NCBI RefSeq assembly: GCF_015752045.1
Contig: NZ_JADOUS010000010.1
Coordinates: 62,001-126,000 of the forward strand
Reading direction: 5' to 3'
From: Arthrobacter_D sp015752045
GTDB taxonomy: Bacteria; Actinomycetota; Actinomycetes; Actinomycetales; Micrococcaceae
DNA: 64,000 bases
Shown here: piece by piece, positions 9,327 through 17,330 of the stretch
How positions within the stretch are numbered: the stretch's first letter is position 1
Layout of the letters: each line of letters begins with the position of its first letter
Translations under genes and position numbers: made by a program
The notes under the pieces: generated by a model
Seen by the model: the letters and a program-made list of their open reading frames with translations, nothing else
Databases searched by the model: none
Told to the model about the DNA's origin: nothing

Positions 9327-10172
9327 GTGGGACAGAAAGTAAACCCGCACGGGTTCCGACTCGGCATCACCACCGACCACCGGTCACACTGGTTCGCCGA
9401 CAGCAACAAGCCGGGCCAGCGCTACCGTGACTTCGTCCGCGAAGACATCAAGATCCGCCAGCTGATGTCGACCGGCATGGACCGCGCCGGCATCGCCAAG
9501 GTCGAGATCGAGCGCACCCGGGACCGCGTCCGCGTGGACATCCACACGGCACGCCCCGGTATCGTCATCGGTCGCCGTGGGGCAGAAGCGGACCGCATCC
9601 GCGGCGAGCTCGAGAAGCTCACGGGCAAGCAGGTCCAGCTGAACATCCTCGAGGTCAAGAACCCCGAGATCGAGGCACAGCTTGTCGCCCAGGGCATCGC
9701 CGAGCAGCTCTCCTCCCGCGTGGCGTTCCGCCGCGCGATGAAGAAGGCCATGCAGTCCGCACAGCGTGCCGGCGCCAAGGGCATCCGTGTCCAGTGCTCC
9801 GGTCGCCTGGGTGGCGCCGAGATGAGCCGTTCGGAGTTCTACCGCGAGGGACGCGTTCCCCTGCACACGCTCCGCGCGAACATCGACTACGGCTTCTTCG
9901 AAGCGAAGACCACCTTCGGCCGCATCGGCGTGAAGGTCTGGATCTACAAGGGTGACATCACGGCGAAGGAACTCGCAGCCCAGGCTGCAGCAGCTCCTTC
10001 CCGCGGCCGTGGCGGAGACCGTCCGGGCCGTGGCCCCGCCGGCGCCGACCGCGGTGGCGACCGTGGAGGCGACCGTCGTCGTCGTGCCCCTGAGCGCGCC
10101 GAGGGCCAGGGTGCGTCAGCACCCGCCGAGACCGCCGCAGCCCCCGCTGCGACTGAAGGAGGACAGGCCTAA
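9327..10172 (+). CDS. rpsC: 30S ribosomal protein S3 with Arg/Gly-rich tail
   Basis: S3 (281 residues) lines the mRNA entry channel and contributes to ribosomal helicase activity. The core (1-217) has the KH motif region PGIVIGRRGAEADRIR and the family C-domain MSRSEFYREGRVPLHTLR. Residues about 218-281 are a low-complexity extension, first rich in Arg/Gly/Asp (RGRGGDRPGRG, RGGDRGGDRRRR) and then Ala/Glu/Pro. E. coli S3 is about 233 residues, so roughly 50 residues are extra. The GTG start directly abuts the rplV stop. Confidence 0.97.
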   Translation: MGQKVNPHGFRLGITTDHRSHWFADSNKPGQRYRDFVREDIKIRQLMSTGMDRAGIAKVEIERTRDRVRVDIHTARPGIVIGRRGAEADRIRGELEKLTGKQVQLNILEVKNPEIEAQLVAQGIAEQLSSRVAFRRAMKKAMQSAQRAGAKGIRVQCSGRLGGAEMSRSEFYREGRVPLHTLRANIDYGFFEAKTTFGRIGVKVWIYKGDITAKELAAQAAAAPSRGRGGDRPGRGPAGADRGGDRGGDRRRRAPERAEGQGASAPAETAAAPAATEGGQA

Positions 10173-10589
10173 ATGCTTATCCCACGTCGAGTCAGGTTCC
10201 GTAAGCAGCACCACCCGGGTCGCTCGGGCGCTGCTACGGGCGGTACCGAGGTCAGCTTCGGTGAGTGGGGTATCCAGGCTCTGAGCCCGGCATACGTCAC
10301 CAACCGGCAGATCGAGTCCGCTCGTATCGCCATGACCCGCCACATCAAGCGTGGCGGCAAGGTCTGGATCAACATCTATCCGGACCGCCCGTTGACCAAG
10401 AAGCCCGCCGAGACCCGCATGGGTTCCGGTAAGGGTTCGCCCGAGTGGTGGGTGGCCAACGTCAAGCCGGGACGGGTTCTCTTCGAACTGTCCGGCGTTT
10501 CCGAAGAGGTAGCCCGCGAAGCCCTGCGCCTCGCGATCCACAAGCTGCCGTTGAAGGCACGCATCGTGCGTCGTGAGGGTGGTGAATAG
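10173..10589 (+). CDS. rplP: 50S ribosomal protein L16
   Basis: L16 (138 residues) helps position tRNA at the A and P sites. The start MLIPRRVRFRKQHHPGR, the SFGEWGIQAL segment and the GSGKGSPEWWVANVKPGR motif are characteristic. ATG at 10173 follows the rpsC stop without a gap, so coupling is likely. Confidence 0.98.
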   Translation: MLIPRRVRFRKQHHPGRSGAATGGTEVSFGEWGIQALSPAYVTNRQIESARIAMTRHIKRGGKVWINIYPDRPLTKKPAETRMGSGKGSPEWWVANVKPGRVLFELSGVSEEVAREALRLAIHKLPLKARIVRREGGE

Positions 10590-10591
10590 TT

Positions 10592-10936
10592 ATGGCTCTG
10601 GGTTCAAAGGAACTGGCAACAGACCAGCTGGACGGCTTCGATAAGGACCGTCTGGTGGAAGAACTGCGCAAGGCCAAGGAGGAGCTGTTCAACCTCCGTT
10701 TCCAGTCGGCCACCGGCCAGCTCGAAAGCCACGGTCGCCTTCGTTCGGTCAAGCGCGACATCGCACGCATCTACACGGTGCTGCGCGAGCGTGAACTGGG
10801 CATTCGTCCCGAGGTCGTCGCTCCCGTCGAGGAAGCGAAGCCCGCGAAGGCGGACAAGCCCAAGAAAGCCAAGAAGGCCTCCGCGAAGGATGCACCTTCC
10901 GCGGACACCGAGGCTTCTGAGGAGGACGCCAAATGA
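10592..10936 (+). CDS. rpmC: 50S ribosomal protein L29 with C-terminal extension
   Basis: L29 is a small helical protein at the tunnel exit beside L23. The core is in residues 1-70, with ELRKAKEELFNLRFQSATGQ and ARIYTVLRERELGI. It is normally 60-75 residues. This copy has 114 because of an Ala/Lys/Glu/Pro tail (about 72-114, e.g. KPAKADKPKKAKKASAKD then acidic TEASEEDAK). The stop overlaps the rpsQ ATG by 4 bases. Confidence 0.95.
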   Translation: MALGSKELATDQLDGFDKDRLVEELRKAKEELFNLRFQSATGQLESHGRLRSVKRDIARIYTVLRERELGIRPEVVAPVEEAKPAKADKPKKAKKASAKDAPSADTEASEEDAK

Positions 10937-11244
10937 GTGAGCAGCAGAGCGAAACGACCGTAGGAACCGAGAAGGCCGTCCACGACGCCGACTCGCGCGG
11001 GTACCGCAAGGTACGCCGTGGCTACGTCGTCTCCGACAAGATGGAAAAGACGATCGTCGTCGAGGTCGAGGACCGCGTCAAGCACCCGCTGTACGGCAAG
11101 GTGCTCCGCCGCAGCTCCAAGGTCAAGGCGCACGACGAGCAGAACAGCGCCGGCATCGGCGACATGGTCATGATCAGTGAGACCCGTCCGCTGTCCGCCA
11201 CCAAGCGGTGGCGCCTGGTGGAGATCATCGAGAAGGCCAAGTAA
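10933..11244 (+). CDS. rpsQ: 30S ribosomal protein S17
   Basis: S17 (103 residues) is an early 16S-binding OB-fold protein. The core starts about residue 20 with RKVRRGYVVSDKMEKTIVVE and includes KHPLYGKVLRRSSKVKAHDE. The first 20 or so residues are an extra acidic leader. The ATG overlaps the rpmC stop (ATGA). It is the last gene of this transcription unit, followed by two hairpins. Confidence 0.97.
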   Translation: MSEQQSETTVGTEKAVHDADSRGYRKVRRGYVVSDKMEKTIVVEVEDRVKHPLYGKVLRRSSKVKAHDEQNSAGIGDMVMISETRPLSATKRWRLVEIIEKAK

Positions 11245-11259
11245 CACCCGCAGTACATA

Positions 11260-11320
11260 GGGTCCGGCGCAACCGGACCCGCCCTGGATGCCCCGGACGC
11301 GATTTCGTGTCCGGGGCATC
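11260..11320 (+). terminator. Tandem terminator hairpins ending the S10 operon
   Basis: The first stem is a perfect 8 bp (11260-11267 with 11273-11280). The second is a perfect 12 bp (11287-11298 with 11309-11320) with a 10-base loop and TTCG after it. Together they argue that the S10 and spc genes are separate transcripts here. Confidence 0.75.
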
Positions 11321-11588
11321 TTCGCGATACCATGAGAATCTTGTCTGTCTGGTGGGCTGGCGCATGCCCTCACAAGGTCTCCTCACGGGTTTCCCCCGGG
11401 GGTTGCCTTCACACCGGGCAAATAGGCAAAAGCCCGATAATCTTGTTCGCCAGAATCCACCGTGCTGAAGTCCCGGCGTGGTCGCGCGCCTCCGGGTGCG
11501 CACCTGGCGAGTACCAGTATTACGGGGCCCACCCATATCCGTTCCGCAAGGCTCGATGAGAGAACCGGCGCGACGACAGGAGTAATCA
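11321..11588 (+). promoter_or_regulatory. Promoter and leader region of the spc operon
   Basis: No gene is seen between the S10 terminators and rplN. Two -10 candidates are present: GATAAT at 11436-11441 and CAGAAT at 11451-11456. The latter hexamer also precedes coaA, alr and the regulator leader ORF. No clear -35 is visible. The leader to rplN would be about 125 bases. Confidence 0.4.
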
Positions 11589-11957
11589 GTGATTCAGCAG
11601 GAATCGCGGCTAAAGATCGCCGACAACACGGGGGCCAAGGAAATCTTGACCATCCGCGTCCTCGGTGGATCCGGGCGCCGCTACGCAGGCATCGGCGACG
11701 TCATCGTCGCCACCGTCAAGGACGCCATCCCCGGTGGCAACGTCAAGAAGGGCGACGTCGTCAAGGCGGTCATCGTCCGCACCAAGAAGGAACGCCGCCG
11801 CGCGGACGGTTCCTACATCAAGTTCGATGAGAACGCAGCAGTGATCCTGAAGAACGACGGCGACCCTCGCGGTACCCGTATCTTCGGCCCTGTCGGTCGC
11901 GAGCTCCGCGACAAGCGTTTCATGAAGATCATCTCGCTGGCGCCGGAGGTGCTGTAG
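11589..11957 (+). CDS. rplN: 50S ribosomal protein L14
   Basis: L14 (122 residues) forms an intersubunit bridge and is the binding site of the silencing factor RsfS. The start IQQESRLKIADNTGAKEI and the segment SGRRYAGIGDVIVATVKDA are diagnostic. The start is GTG at 11589 after an ACAGGAGT ribosome site. It is the first gene of the spc cluster here. Confidence 0.98.
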   Translation: MIQQESRLKIADNTGAKEILTIRVLGGSGRRYAGIGDVIVATVKDAIPGGNVKKGDVVKAVIVRTKKERRRADGSYIKFDENAAVILKNDGDPRGTRIFGPVGRELRDKRFMKIISLAPEVL

Positions 11958-11960
11958 TCC

Positions 11961-12335
11961 ATGGCACAGAGAATCAAGCTCAAGATCAAGAAGGGTGACC
12001 TCGTCCAGGTCATCACCGGGGGCAAGCAGGAGCGCGGCGGGGACCGCGGCAAGCAGGGCAAGGTCCTCAAGGTGTTCCCCGAGTCCAACCGCGTTCTCGT
12101 GGAAGGCATCAACCGGGTCACCAAGCACACCAAGGTCGGGCAGTCGCAGCGCGGCACCACGACCGGTGGCATCGAAGTCGTCGAGGCGCCCGTGCACATC
12201 AGCAACGTGGCCGTCGTCGATCCCGAGACCAAGAAGCCGACCCGCGTCGGATTCCGCACCGAGACCGTCGAACGTGACGGCCGCGAGCGCGTAGTCCGCA
12301 TCCGGGTCGCCAAGTCATCAGGGAAGGATCTGTAA
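11961..12335 (+). CDS. rplX: 50S ribosomal protein L24
   Basis: L24 (124 residues) initiates 50S assembly and lies at the tunnel exit. It has an N-terminal KOW motif (KIKKGDLVQVITGG...GKQGKVLKVFP) and the basic segment NRVTKHTKVGQSQRG. The ATG at 11961 is 3 bases after the rplN stop, and its own TAA shares a base with the rplE ATG. Confidence 0.98.
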   Translation: MAQRIKLKIKKGDLVQVITGGKQERGGDRGKQGKVLKVFPESNRVLVEGINRVTKHTKVGQSQRGTTTGGIEVVEAPVHISNVAVVDPETKKPTRVGFRTETVERDGRERVVRIRVAKSSGKDL

Positions 12336-12910
12336 TGACTGTCGAAACCACAGAAGCCAAGGTTCTTCCCCGCCTGAAGGCGCGCTATGCGTCCGAGATC
12401 AAGGGTGGGCTGCAGGAAGAGTTCGGCTACGCCAACGTGAACCAGGTCCCGCGCCTGGTGAAGGTCGTCGTCAACATGGGTGTCGGTGACGCCGCCAAGG
12501 ACTCCAAGCTGATCGACGGAGCCGTCAAGGACCTCACCGCGATCACGGGCCAGAAGCCCCAGGTCACCAAGGCCCGCAAGTCCATCGCGCAGTTCAAGCT
12601 CCGCGAAGGAATGCCCATCGGCGCCCACGCCACGCTCCGTGGCGATCGCATGTGGGAATTCACGGACCGCCTGGTCTCCCTCGCCCTGCCCCGTATCCGC
12701 GACTTCCGCGGACTCAACGGCAAGCAGTTCGACGGTAACGGCAACTACACGTTCGGCCTCACGGAGCAGTCCATGTTCCACGAGATCGACCAGGACCGGA
12801 TCGACCGTGTCCGCGGTATGGACATCACCGTCGTCACCACCGCCAAGACCGACGCCGAGGGCCGCGCGCTCCTCAAGGCACTTGGCTTCCCGTTCAAATC
12901 CGAAGATTAA
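12335..12910 (+). CDS. rplE: 50S ribosomal protein L5
   Basis: L5 (191 residues) binds 5S rRNA and contacts P-site tRNA. The segments NQVPRLVKVVVNMGVGDA and QKPQVTKARKSIAQFKLREG are typical. It overlaps the rplX stop by one base. In many bacteria rpsN (S14) comes next; here only 87 non-coding bases separate it from rpsH. Confidence 0.98.
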   Translation: MTVETTEAKVLPRLKARYASEIKGGLQEEFGYANVNQVPRLVKVVVNMGVGDAAKDSKLIDGAVKDLTAITGQKPQVTKARKSIAQFKLREGMPIGAHATLRGDRMWEFTDRLVSLALPRIRDFRGLNGKQFDGNGNYTFGLTEQSMFHEIDQDRIDRVRGMDITVVTTAKTDAEGRALLKALGFPFKSED

Positions 12911-12997
12911 TCTAACTACGTTGCAGGTCCGCTCCAGTCGTCGCCCCGCGTGCCGACCGGACTCCGGAAACCGTTTCGAGGAAGGGCAAGAGCCCAC

Positions 12998-13396
12998 ATG
13001 ACAATGACAGATCCTGTCGCAGACATGCTCACGCGTCTGCGCAATGCAAACTCGGCATACCACGACACCGTGTCCATGCCGTACAGCAAGTTGAAGGCCC
13101 GCGTCGCGGACATCCTGAAGGCCGAGGGCTACATCGCCGGCTGGAAGGAAGAGGAAGCGGAGGTCGGCAAGAAGCTGACCATCGACCTCAAGTTCGGACC
13201 GGACCGCCAGCGTTCAATCGCCGGCATCCGCCGTATCTCCAAGCCGGGCCTGCGCGTGTACGCGAAGTCCACGAACCTGCCCCACGTGCTTGGCGGCCTC
13301 GGTATCGCCATCCTGTCCACGTCCTCCGGTCTGCTCACCGACCGCCAGGCATCCAAGAAGGGTGTAGGTGGGGAAGTCCTCGCCTACGTCTGGTAA
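12998..13396 (+). CDS. rpsH: 30S ribosomal protein S8
   Basis: S8 (132 residues) organises the 16S central domain. The sequence begins MTMTDPVADMLTRLRNANSA and ends LTDRQASKKGVGGEVLAYVW, both standard. I chose the ATG at 12998, after GAGGAAGG, rather than an upstream in-frame ATG that adds 16 non-conserved residues. An ATG two codons later (13004) is also possible. Confidence 0.97.
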   Translation: MTMTDPVADMLTRLRNANSAYHDTVSMPYSKLKARVADILKAEGYIAGWKEEEAEVGKKLTIDLKFGPDRQRSIAGIRRISKPGLRVYAKSTNLPHVLGGLGIAILSTSSGLLTDRQASKKGVGGEVLAYVW

Positions 13397-13414
13397 CGGG
13401 AAAGGGAAAGAAAC

Positions 13415-13951
13415 ATGTCACGTATTGGACGTCTCCCCATCACCGTTCCCGCTGGTGTCGAGGTCAATGTCAGCGGTCAAGAGGTCTCCGTGAAGGGCCC
13501 GAAGGGCGAGCTGAGCCACACGGTTCCCAGCCCTATCGAGGTCTCCCTCGCTGAGGGGACCCTCACGGTCGGTCGCCCGAACGACGAGCGCGAATCGCGT
13601 TCGCTGCACGGCCTGACCCGTACCCTGGTCTCCAACATGATCATCGGAGTCACCGAGGGCTACAAGAAGAACCTCGAGATCGTGGGCACGGGTTACCGTG
13701 TCCAGGCCAAGGGCAGCGACCTGGAGTTCGCTCTGGGTTACAGCCACCCGGTAGCCGTCAAGGCTCCCGAGGGCATCACGCTCACCGTCGACAGCCCCAC
13801 CAAGCTCTCGGTCGCTGGCATCAACAAGCAGCAGGTCGGCGAGGTCGCTGCAACCATCCGCAAGCTGCGCAAGCCCGACCCGTACAAGGGCAAGGGCATC
13901 CGCTACGCAGGCGAGATCATCCGCCGCAAGGTCGGAAAGGCTGGTAAGTAA
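13415..13951 (+). CDS. rplF: 50S ribosomal protein L6
   Basis: L6 (178 residues) lies near the sarcin-ricin loop where elongation factors bind. The start SRIGRLPITVPAGVEV and the C-terminal RKLRKPDPYKGKGIRYAGE are diagnostic. The GGGAAAGGGAAAG stretch before the ATG acts as ribosome site. rplR starts 3 bases after its stop. Confidence 0.98.
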   Translation: MSRIGRLPITVPAGVEVNVSGQEVSVKGPKGELSHTVPSPIEVSLAEGTLTVGRPNDERESRSLHGLTRTLVSNMIIGVTEGYKKNLEIVGTGYRVQAKGSDLEFALGYSHPVAVKAPEGITLTVDSPTKLSVAGINKQQVGEVAATIRKLRKPDPYKGKGIRYAGEIIRRKVGKAGK

Positions 13952-13953
13952 CC

Positions 13954-14337
13954 ATGGGTCTGAGCATCAACAAGAAGCGCAGCTCGAAGAGCAAGGCCGC
14001 CTCGCGCGGACGCCGCCACCTCCGGGTACGCAAGCGCGTATCGGGCACGGCTGTCCGTCCCCGCCTGGTCGTCAACCGTTCGGCCCGCCACGTATTCGTG
14101 CAGGTCGTCGACGACACCAGGGGCGTGACCGTAGCATCAGCCTCCACCCTCGAAGCGGACCTCCGTGCATTCGACGGTGACAAGACCGCCAAGGCGAAGC
14201 GCGTCGGCGAACTCGTCGCAGAGCGTGCCATGGCCGTCGGCGTCGAGGCAGTCGTCTTCGACCGCGGCGGCAACAAGTACCACGGTCGCGTTGCAGCAAT
14301 CGCAGACGGCGCACGTGAAGGTGGGCTGGCACTGTGA
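13954..14337 (+). CDS. rplR: 50S ribosomal protein L18
   Basis: L18 (127 residues) binds 5S rRNA together with L5. The N-terminus is very basic (NKKRSSKSKAASRGRRHLR). The body has RVSGTAVRPRLVVNRSARH and ends with the usual RGGNKYHGRVAAIADGAREG. Its TGA overlaps the GTG start of rpsE by 4 bases. Confidence 0.98.
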   Translation: MGLSINKKRSSKSKAASRGRRHLRVRKRVSGTAVRPRLVVNRSARHVFVQVVDDTRGVTVASASTLEADLRAFDGDKTAKAKRVGELVAERAMAVGVEAVVFDRGGNKYHGRVAAIADGAREGGLAL

Positions 14338-15080
14338 CCGAGGAGAACAAGGCAAAGGAAGCCCCATTGAATACGGCTACAGAGCAGCCCGCGGCCGAAG
14401 CGACTGCAGCTGCAGGCGCAACTGAGACCGCGTCGGCTGACGCGAACCGTGGAAACGCGCGCGGCAACGCCCGCGGCGGCGAGCGTGGCGGTAACGCCCG
14501 CGGCGGCGAGCGTGGCGGTAACTCCCGCGGCGGTCGCGACGGCGGGCGCAACGACGACAAGGACAAGTTCATCGAACGCGTCGTCACCATCAACCGTGTC
14601 GCCAAGGTCGTCAAGGGCGGCCGCCGCTTCAGCTTCACCGCCCTCGTGGTGGTCGGCGACGGCAACGGCATGGTCGGCGTCGGCTACGGAAAGGCGAAGG
14701 AAGTCCCTTCGGCGATCCAGAAGGCCGTCGAGGAAGCCAAGAAGACGATGTTCCGCGTTCCGCGCATCGGTGGCACCGTCCCGCACCTCGTGCAGGGTGA
14801 GGCAGCCGCAGGCGTCGTCCTTCTTCGTCCCGCCTCCCCGGGTACCGGCGTCATCGCCGGCGGTCCGGTGCGTGCGGTCCTTGAATGCGTCGGTATCCAC
14901 GACGTCCTCTCGAAGTCGCTCGGTTCCGCGAACGCCATCAACATCGTCCACGCGACCGTTGATGCGCTCAAGCGCCTCGAGGAGCCCCAGGCAGTCGCGG
15001 CACGCCGTGGCCTGCCCCTCGACGAGGTCGCATCCCACCAGATGCTGCGCGCAATCGCAGCTCAGAAGGCAGGTGCGTGA
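14334..15080 (+). CDS. rpsE: 30S ribosomal protein S5 with RGG-repeat N-terminal extension
   Basis: S5 (248 residues) sits with S3 and S4 around the mRNA entry channel and affects decoding fidelity. The conserved body starts near residue 78 with FIERVVTINRVAKVVKGGR and ends AIAAQKAGA. Residues 1-77 are an extension: an acidic/Ala part (1-38), then RGG-type repeats (39-72). E. coli S5 is about 167 residues, so the extension is large. The frame is intact and coupled to rplR (GTGA overlap), so the extension is real coding sequence. Confidence 0.97.
   Translation: MTEENKAKEAPLNTATEQPAAEATAAAGATETASADANRGNARGNARGGERGGNARGGERGGNSRGGRDGGRNDDKDKFIERVVTINRVAKVVKGGRRFSFTALVVVGDGNGMVGVGYGKAKEVPSAIQKAVEEAKKTMFRVPRIGGTVPHLVQGEAAAGVVLLRPASPGTGVIAGGPVRAVLECVGIHDVLSKSLGSANAINIVHATVDALKRLEEPQAVAARRGLPLDEVASHQMLRAIAAQKAGA
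14460..14540 (+). repeat. 27-bp tandem repeat inside rpsE (3 units)
   Basis: Three in-frame 27-base units lie at 14460-14486, 14487-14513 and 14514-14540. They encode RGNARGGER, GGNARGGER and GGNSRGGRD. The first two units are nearly identical at DNA level, so copy number could vary between strains. Confidence 0.8.
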
Positions 15081-15298
15081 TGACCGCGATCACTCCGAAG
15101 AAGGTGCGCGTGAGCTCGGCGAAGCTCTCGATCACCCAGATCAAGTCCGCCATCGGCGGCAGGCAGAACCAGCGCGACACGCTGCGGTCGCTCGGTCTGA
15201 AGCGGATCGGCCACACCGTGGTCCGTGAAGCCGATGCCGTCACCGTTGGCATGATCAACACGGTTCCGCACCTCTTGAAGGTTGAGGAGGCCAACTAA
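15080..15298 (+). CDS. rpmD: 50S ribosomal protein L30
   Basis: L30 (72 residues) is a small 50S protein. The sequence KVRVSSAKLSITQIKSAIGG followed by LRSLGLKRIGHTVVREA is diagnostic. I take the ATG at 15080, which shares its A with the rpsE TGA; a GTG one codon upstream is also in frame. The stop shares its last base with the rplO ATG. Confidence 0.96.
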   Translation: MTAITPKKVRVSSAKLSITQIKSAIGGRQNQRDTLRSLGLKRIGHTVVREADAVTVGMINTVPHLLKVEEAN

Positions 15299-15795
15299 TG
15301 GCAGACGAGAACATCGCGGCTCCGGCCGCAACCGAGGCAAAAGCAGAGCGTGTCCACGCCCTGAAGGTCCACCACCTGCGTCCCGCACCCGGCGCCAAGA
15401 CGGCGAAGACCCGTGTTGGCCGTGGTGAGGGTTCCAAGGGTAAGACCGCGGGCCGTGGTACCAAGGGAACTGCAGCGCGCTACCAGGTGAAGGCAGGATT
15501 TGCCGGCGGCCAGCTGCCGCTGCACATGCGCCTTCCGAAGCTGCGCGGCTTCAAGAACCCGTTCCGCGTCGAGTTCCAGGTCGTGAACCTGGACAAGCTC
15601 TCCGAGCTCTACCCCGATGGCGGCGACGTCACGGTGGAGAGCCTGGTGGCAAACGGCGCCGTCCGTAAGAACCAGCCCGTCAAGGTGCTGGGGACCGGCG
15701 ACATCACCGTGGCCGTCAACGTCTCGGCTGACGCCTTCTCCGCATCCGCTGCAGAGAAGATCGCAGCCGCGGGCGGGACCGTCACCGAACTGTAG
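15298..15795 (+). CDS. rplO: 50S ribosomal protein L15
   Basis: L15 (165 residues) is a late 50S assembly protein. After a short Ala/Glu leader the family N-terminus appears as KVHHLRPAPGAKTAKTRVGR, then GEGSKGKTAGRGTKG. It is the last ribosomal gene of the spc cluster and is followed by two hairpins before secY. Confidence 0.97.
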   Translation: MADENIAAPAATEAKAERVHALKVHHLRPAPGAKTAKTRVGRGEGSKGKTAGRGTKGTAARYQVKAGFAGGQLPLHMRLPKLRGFKNPFRVEFQVVNLDKLSELYPDGGDVTVESLVANGAVRKNQPVKVLGTGDITVAVNVSADAFSASAAEKIAAAGGTVTEL

Positions 15796-15864
15796 GCCGC
15801 CCGCCGACCCCTCCCCAGGTGCTGCCTGGGAGGGTCGGCTGTGATCCACGGCATCAAGGAACTA

Positions 15865-15910
15865 GACTTCTGGTGGGCAGGGCTGGATCAGCCCACCAGG
15901 AGTCTTTTTT
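15865..15910 (+). terminator. spc operon terminator before secY
   Basis: A 14-bp stem with one G-T pair (15865-15878 with 15891-15904) runs straight into six T residues (15905-15910). It is the most classical intrinsic terminator in the window. A weaker imperfect stem lies just upstream (about 15803-15838). Confidence 0.88.
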
Positions 15911-15962
15911 CGGCTTACGCCACCCACCACCGGCGGGAACTCCCGCACCCATGACCAACCGT

Positions 15963-15968
15963 TAGACT
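15963..15968 (+). promoter_or_regulatory. Candidate secY promoter -10 TAGACT
   Basis: TAGACT sits 52 bases before the secY start and just after the T-tract terminator. It is identical to the hexamers before rpsL and tuf. No -35 consensus is visible. Confidence 0.5.
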
Positions 15969-16019
15969 CGGTTGTTGTGTACGGTCCGCGACAGGACCAA
16001 CAGACCTTCAGGAGGACGC

Positions 16020-17330
16020 TTGCTAAGCGCTATTGGCCGGGCATTCCGGACGCCAGACTTGCGTCGCAAGCTGTTGTTCACGCTGGGAATCATCACCATC
16101 TTCCGGCTCGGGGCCTTCATCCCCGCCCCGGGCGTCGACTACGGCAACGTCCAGGAGTGCCTGGCCCTCGGTAACACCGAGGGAGGTCTGTACCAGTTCG
16201 TGAACCTCTTCAGCGGCGGAGCGCTGCTCCAGGTCTCGATCTTCGCCCTGGGCATCATGCCCTACATCACCGCGAGCATCATCACGCAGCTCCTCCGTGT
16301 GGTCATCCCCCGCTTCCAGGAGCTCCACCAGGAAGGCGCGCAGGGCCAGTCACAGCTGACCCAGTACACGCGCTACCTGACGATCGCGCTCGGTCTCCTC
16401 AACGCGACCACCCTCGTGTCCCTCGCCCGTTCGGGCGCACTGCTCGGCAACTGCCCGGTGCCCATCATCCCGGACGACTCCCTGATCACCATCCTGCTGC
16501 TGATCCTCACGCTCACCGCGGGAACCGGCCTCATCATGTGGATGGGCGAGCTCATCACCGAGCGCGGCGTCGGCAACGGCATGTCGCTGCTCATCTTCAC
16601 CGCGATCGCCGCCGGCTTCCCCACCTCGCTCGGCGAGATCCTCCGCACCCAGGGTGCGATGGTCTTCGCGTTCGTCCTGGCGATGGGCGTCGTCGTCGTC
16701 GCCCTCGTGATCTTCGTCGAGCAGTCGCAGCGCCGCATCCCGGTCCAGTACGCGAAGCGCATGGTCGGCCGCCGCACCCTCGGCGGCAGCAGCACGTACA
16801 TCCCGATCAAGGTCAACATGGCCGGCGTCATCCCCGTGATCTTCGCGTCCTCGATGCTGTACCTGCCCAGCCTGATCGCCCAGTTCAACACCCCCCAGGA
16901 CGGCACTGCGCCGGCCGCATGGGTCAACTGGATCTCCACCTACCTGACCAGCGGCGACCACCCGCTGTACATGGCGATGTACTTCCTGCTGATCGTCTTC
17001 TTCACCTACTTCTACGTCGCCATCACCTTCAACCCGGACGAGGTGTCCGAGAACATGAAGAAGTACGGCGGCTTCATCCCCGGCATCCGGGCCGGACGCC
17101 CTACGGCGGAGTACCTGCAGTACGTGCTGTCGCGGATCACGCTCCCCGGCGCCATCTACCTCGGACTCGTGGCGCTGATCCCGCTGATCGCCCTCGTGGC
17201 CATCGGCGCCAACCAGAACTTCCCGTTCGGCGGCACCTCGATCCTGATCATGGTGGGTGTGGGCCTCGAGACGGTGAAGCAGATCGACGCTCAGCTCCAG
17301 CAGCGTCACTACGAAGGGTTGTTGCGATGA
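16020..17330 (+). CDS. secY: Preprotein translocase subunit SecY
   Basis: SecY (436 residues) is the channel subunit of the SecYEG translocon in the cytoplasmic membrane. The sequence starts LSAIGRAFRTPDLRRKLLFT and shows ten hydrophobic segments. It includes the plug region near FIPAPGVDY, QSQRRIPVQYAKRMVGRR and the loop before FGGTSILIMVGVGLETVKQI. I chose the TTG at 16020, preceded by AGGAGG (about 16010), over a longer frame from 15972 that adds non-conserved residues. The stop overlaps the adk ATG. Confidence 0.95.
   Translation: MLSAIGRAFRTPDLRRKLLFTLGIITIFRLGAFIPAPGVDYGNVQECLALGNTEGGLYQFVNLFSGGALLQVSIFALGIMPYITASIITQLLRVVIPRFQELHQEGAQGQSQLTQYTRYLTIALGLLNATTLVSLARSGALLGNCPVPIIPDDSLITILLLILTLTAGTGLIMWMGELITERGVGNGMSLLIFTAIAAGFPTSLGEILRTQGAMVFAFVLAMGVVVVALVIFVEQSQRRIPVQYAKRMVGRRTLGGSSTYIPIKVNMAGVIPVIFASSMLYLPSLIAQFNTPQDGTAPAAWVNWISTYLTSGDHPLYMAMYFLLIVFFTYFYVAITFNPDEVSENMKKYGGFIPGIRAGRPTAEYLQYVLSRITLPGAIYLGLVALIPLIALVAIGANQNFPFGGTSILIMVGVGLETVKQIDAQLQQRHYEGLLR

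Noticed and set aside
15863..15868. A fourth TAGACT hexamer
   Set aside because: It sits in the 5' arm of the spc terminator stem, so it is explained by the hairpin and not by a promoter.
15972..16019. Longer SecY start
   Set aside because: The extra residues are not SecY-like. The TTG at 16020 has an AGGAGG site and gives the family N-terminus.
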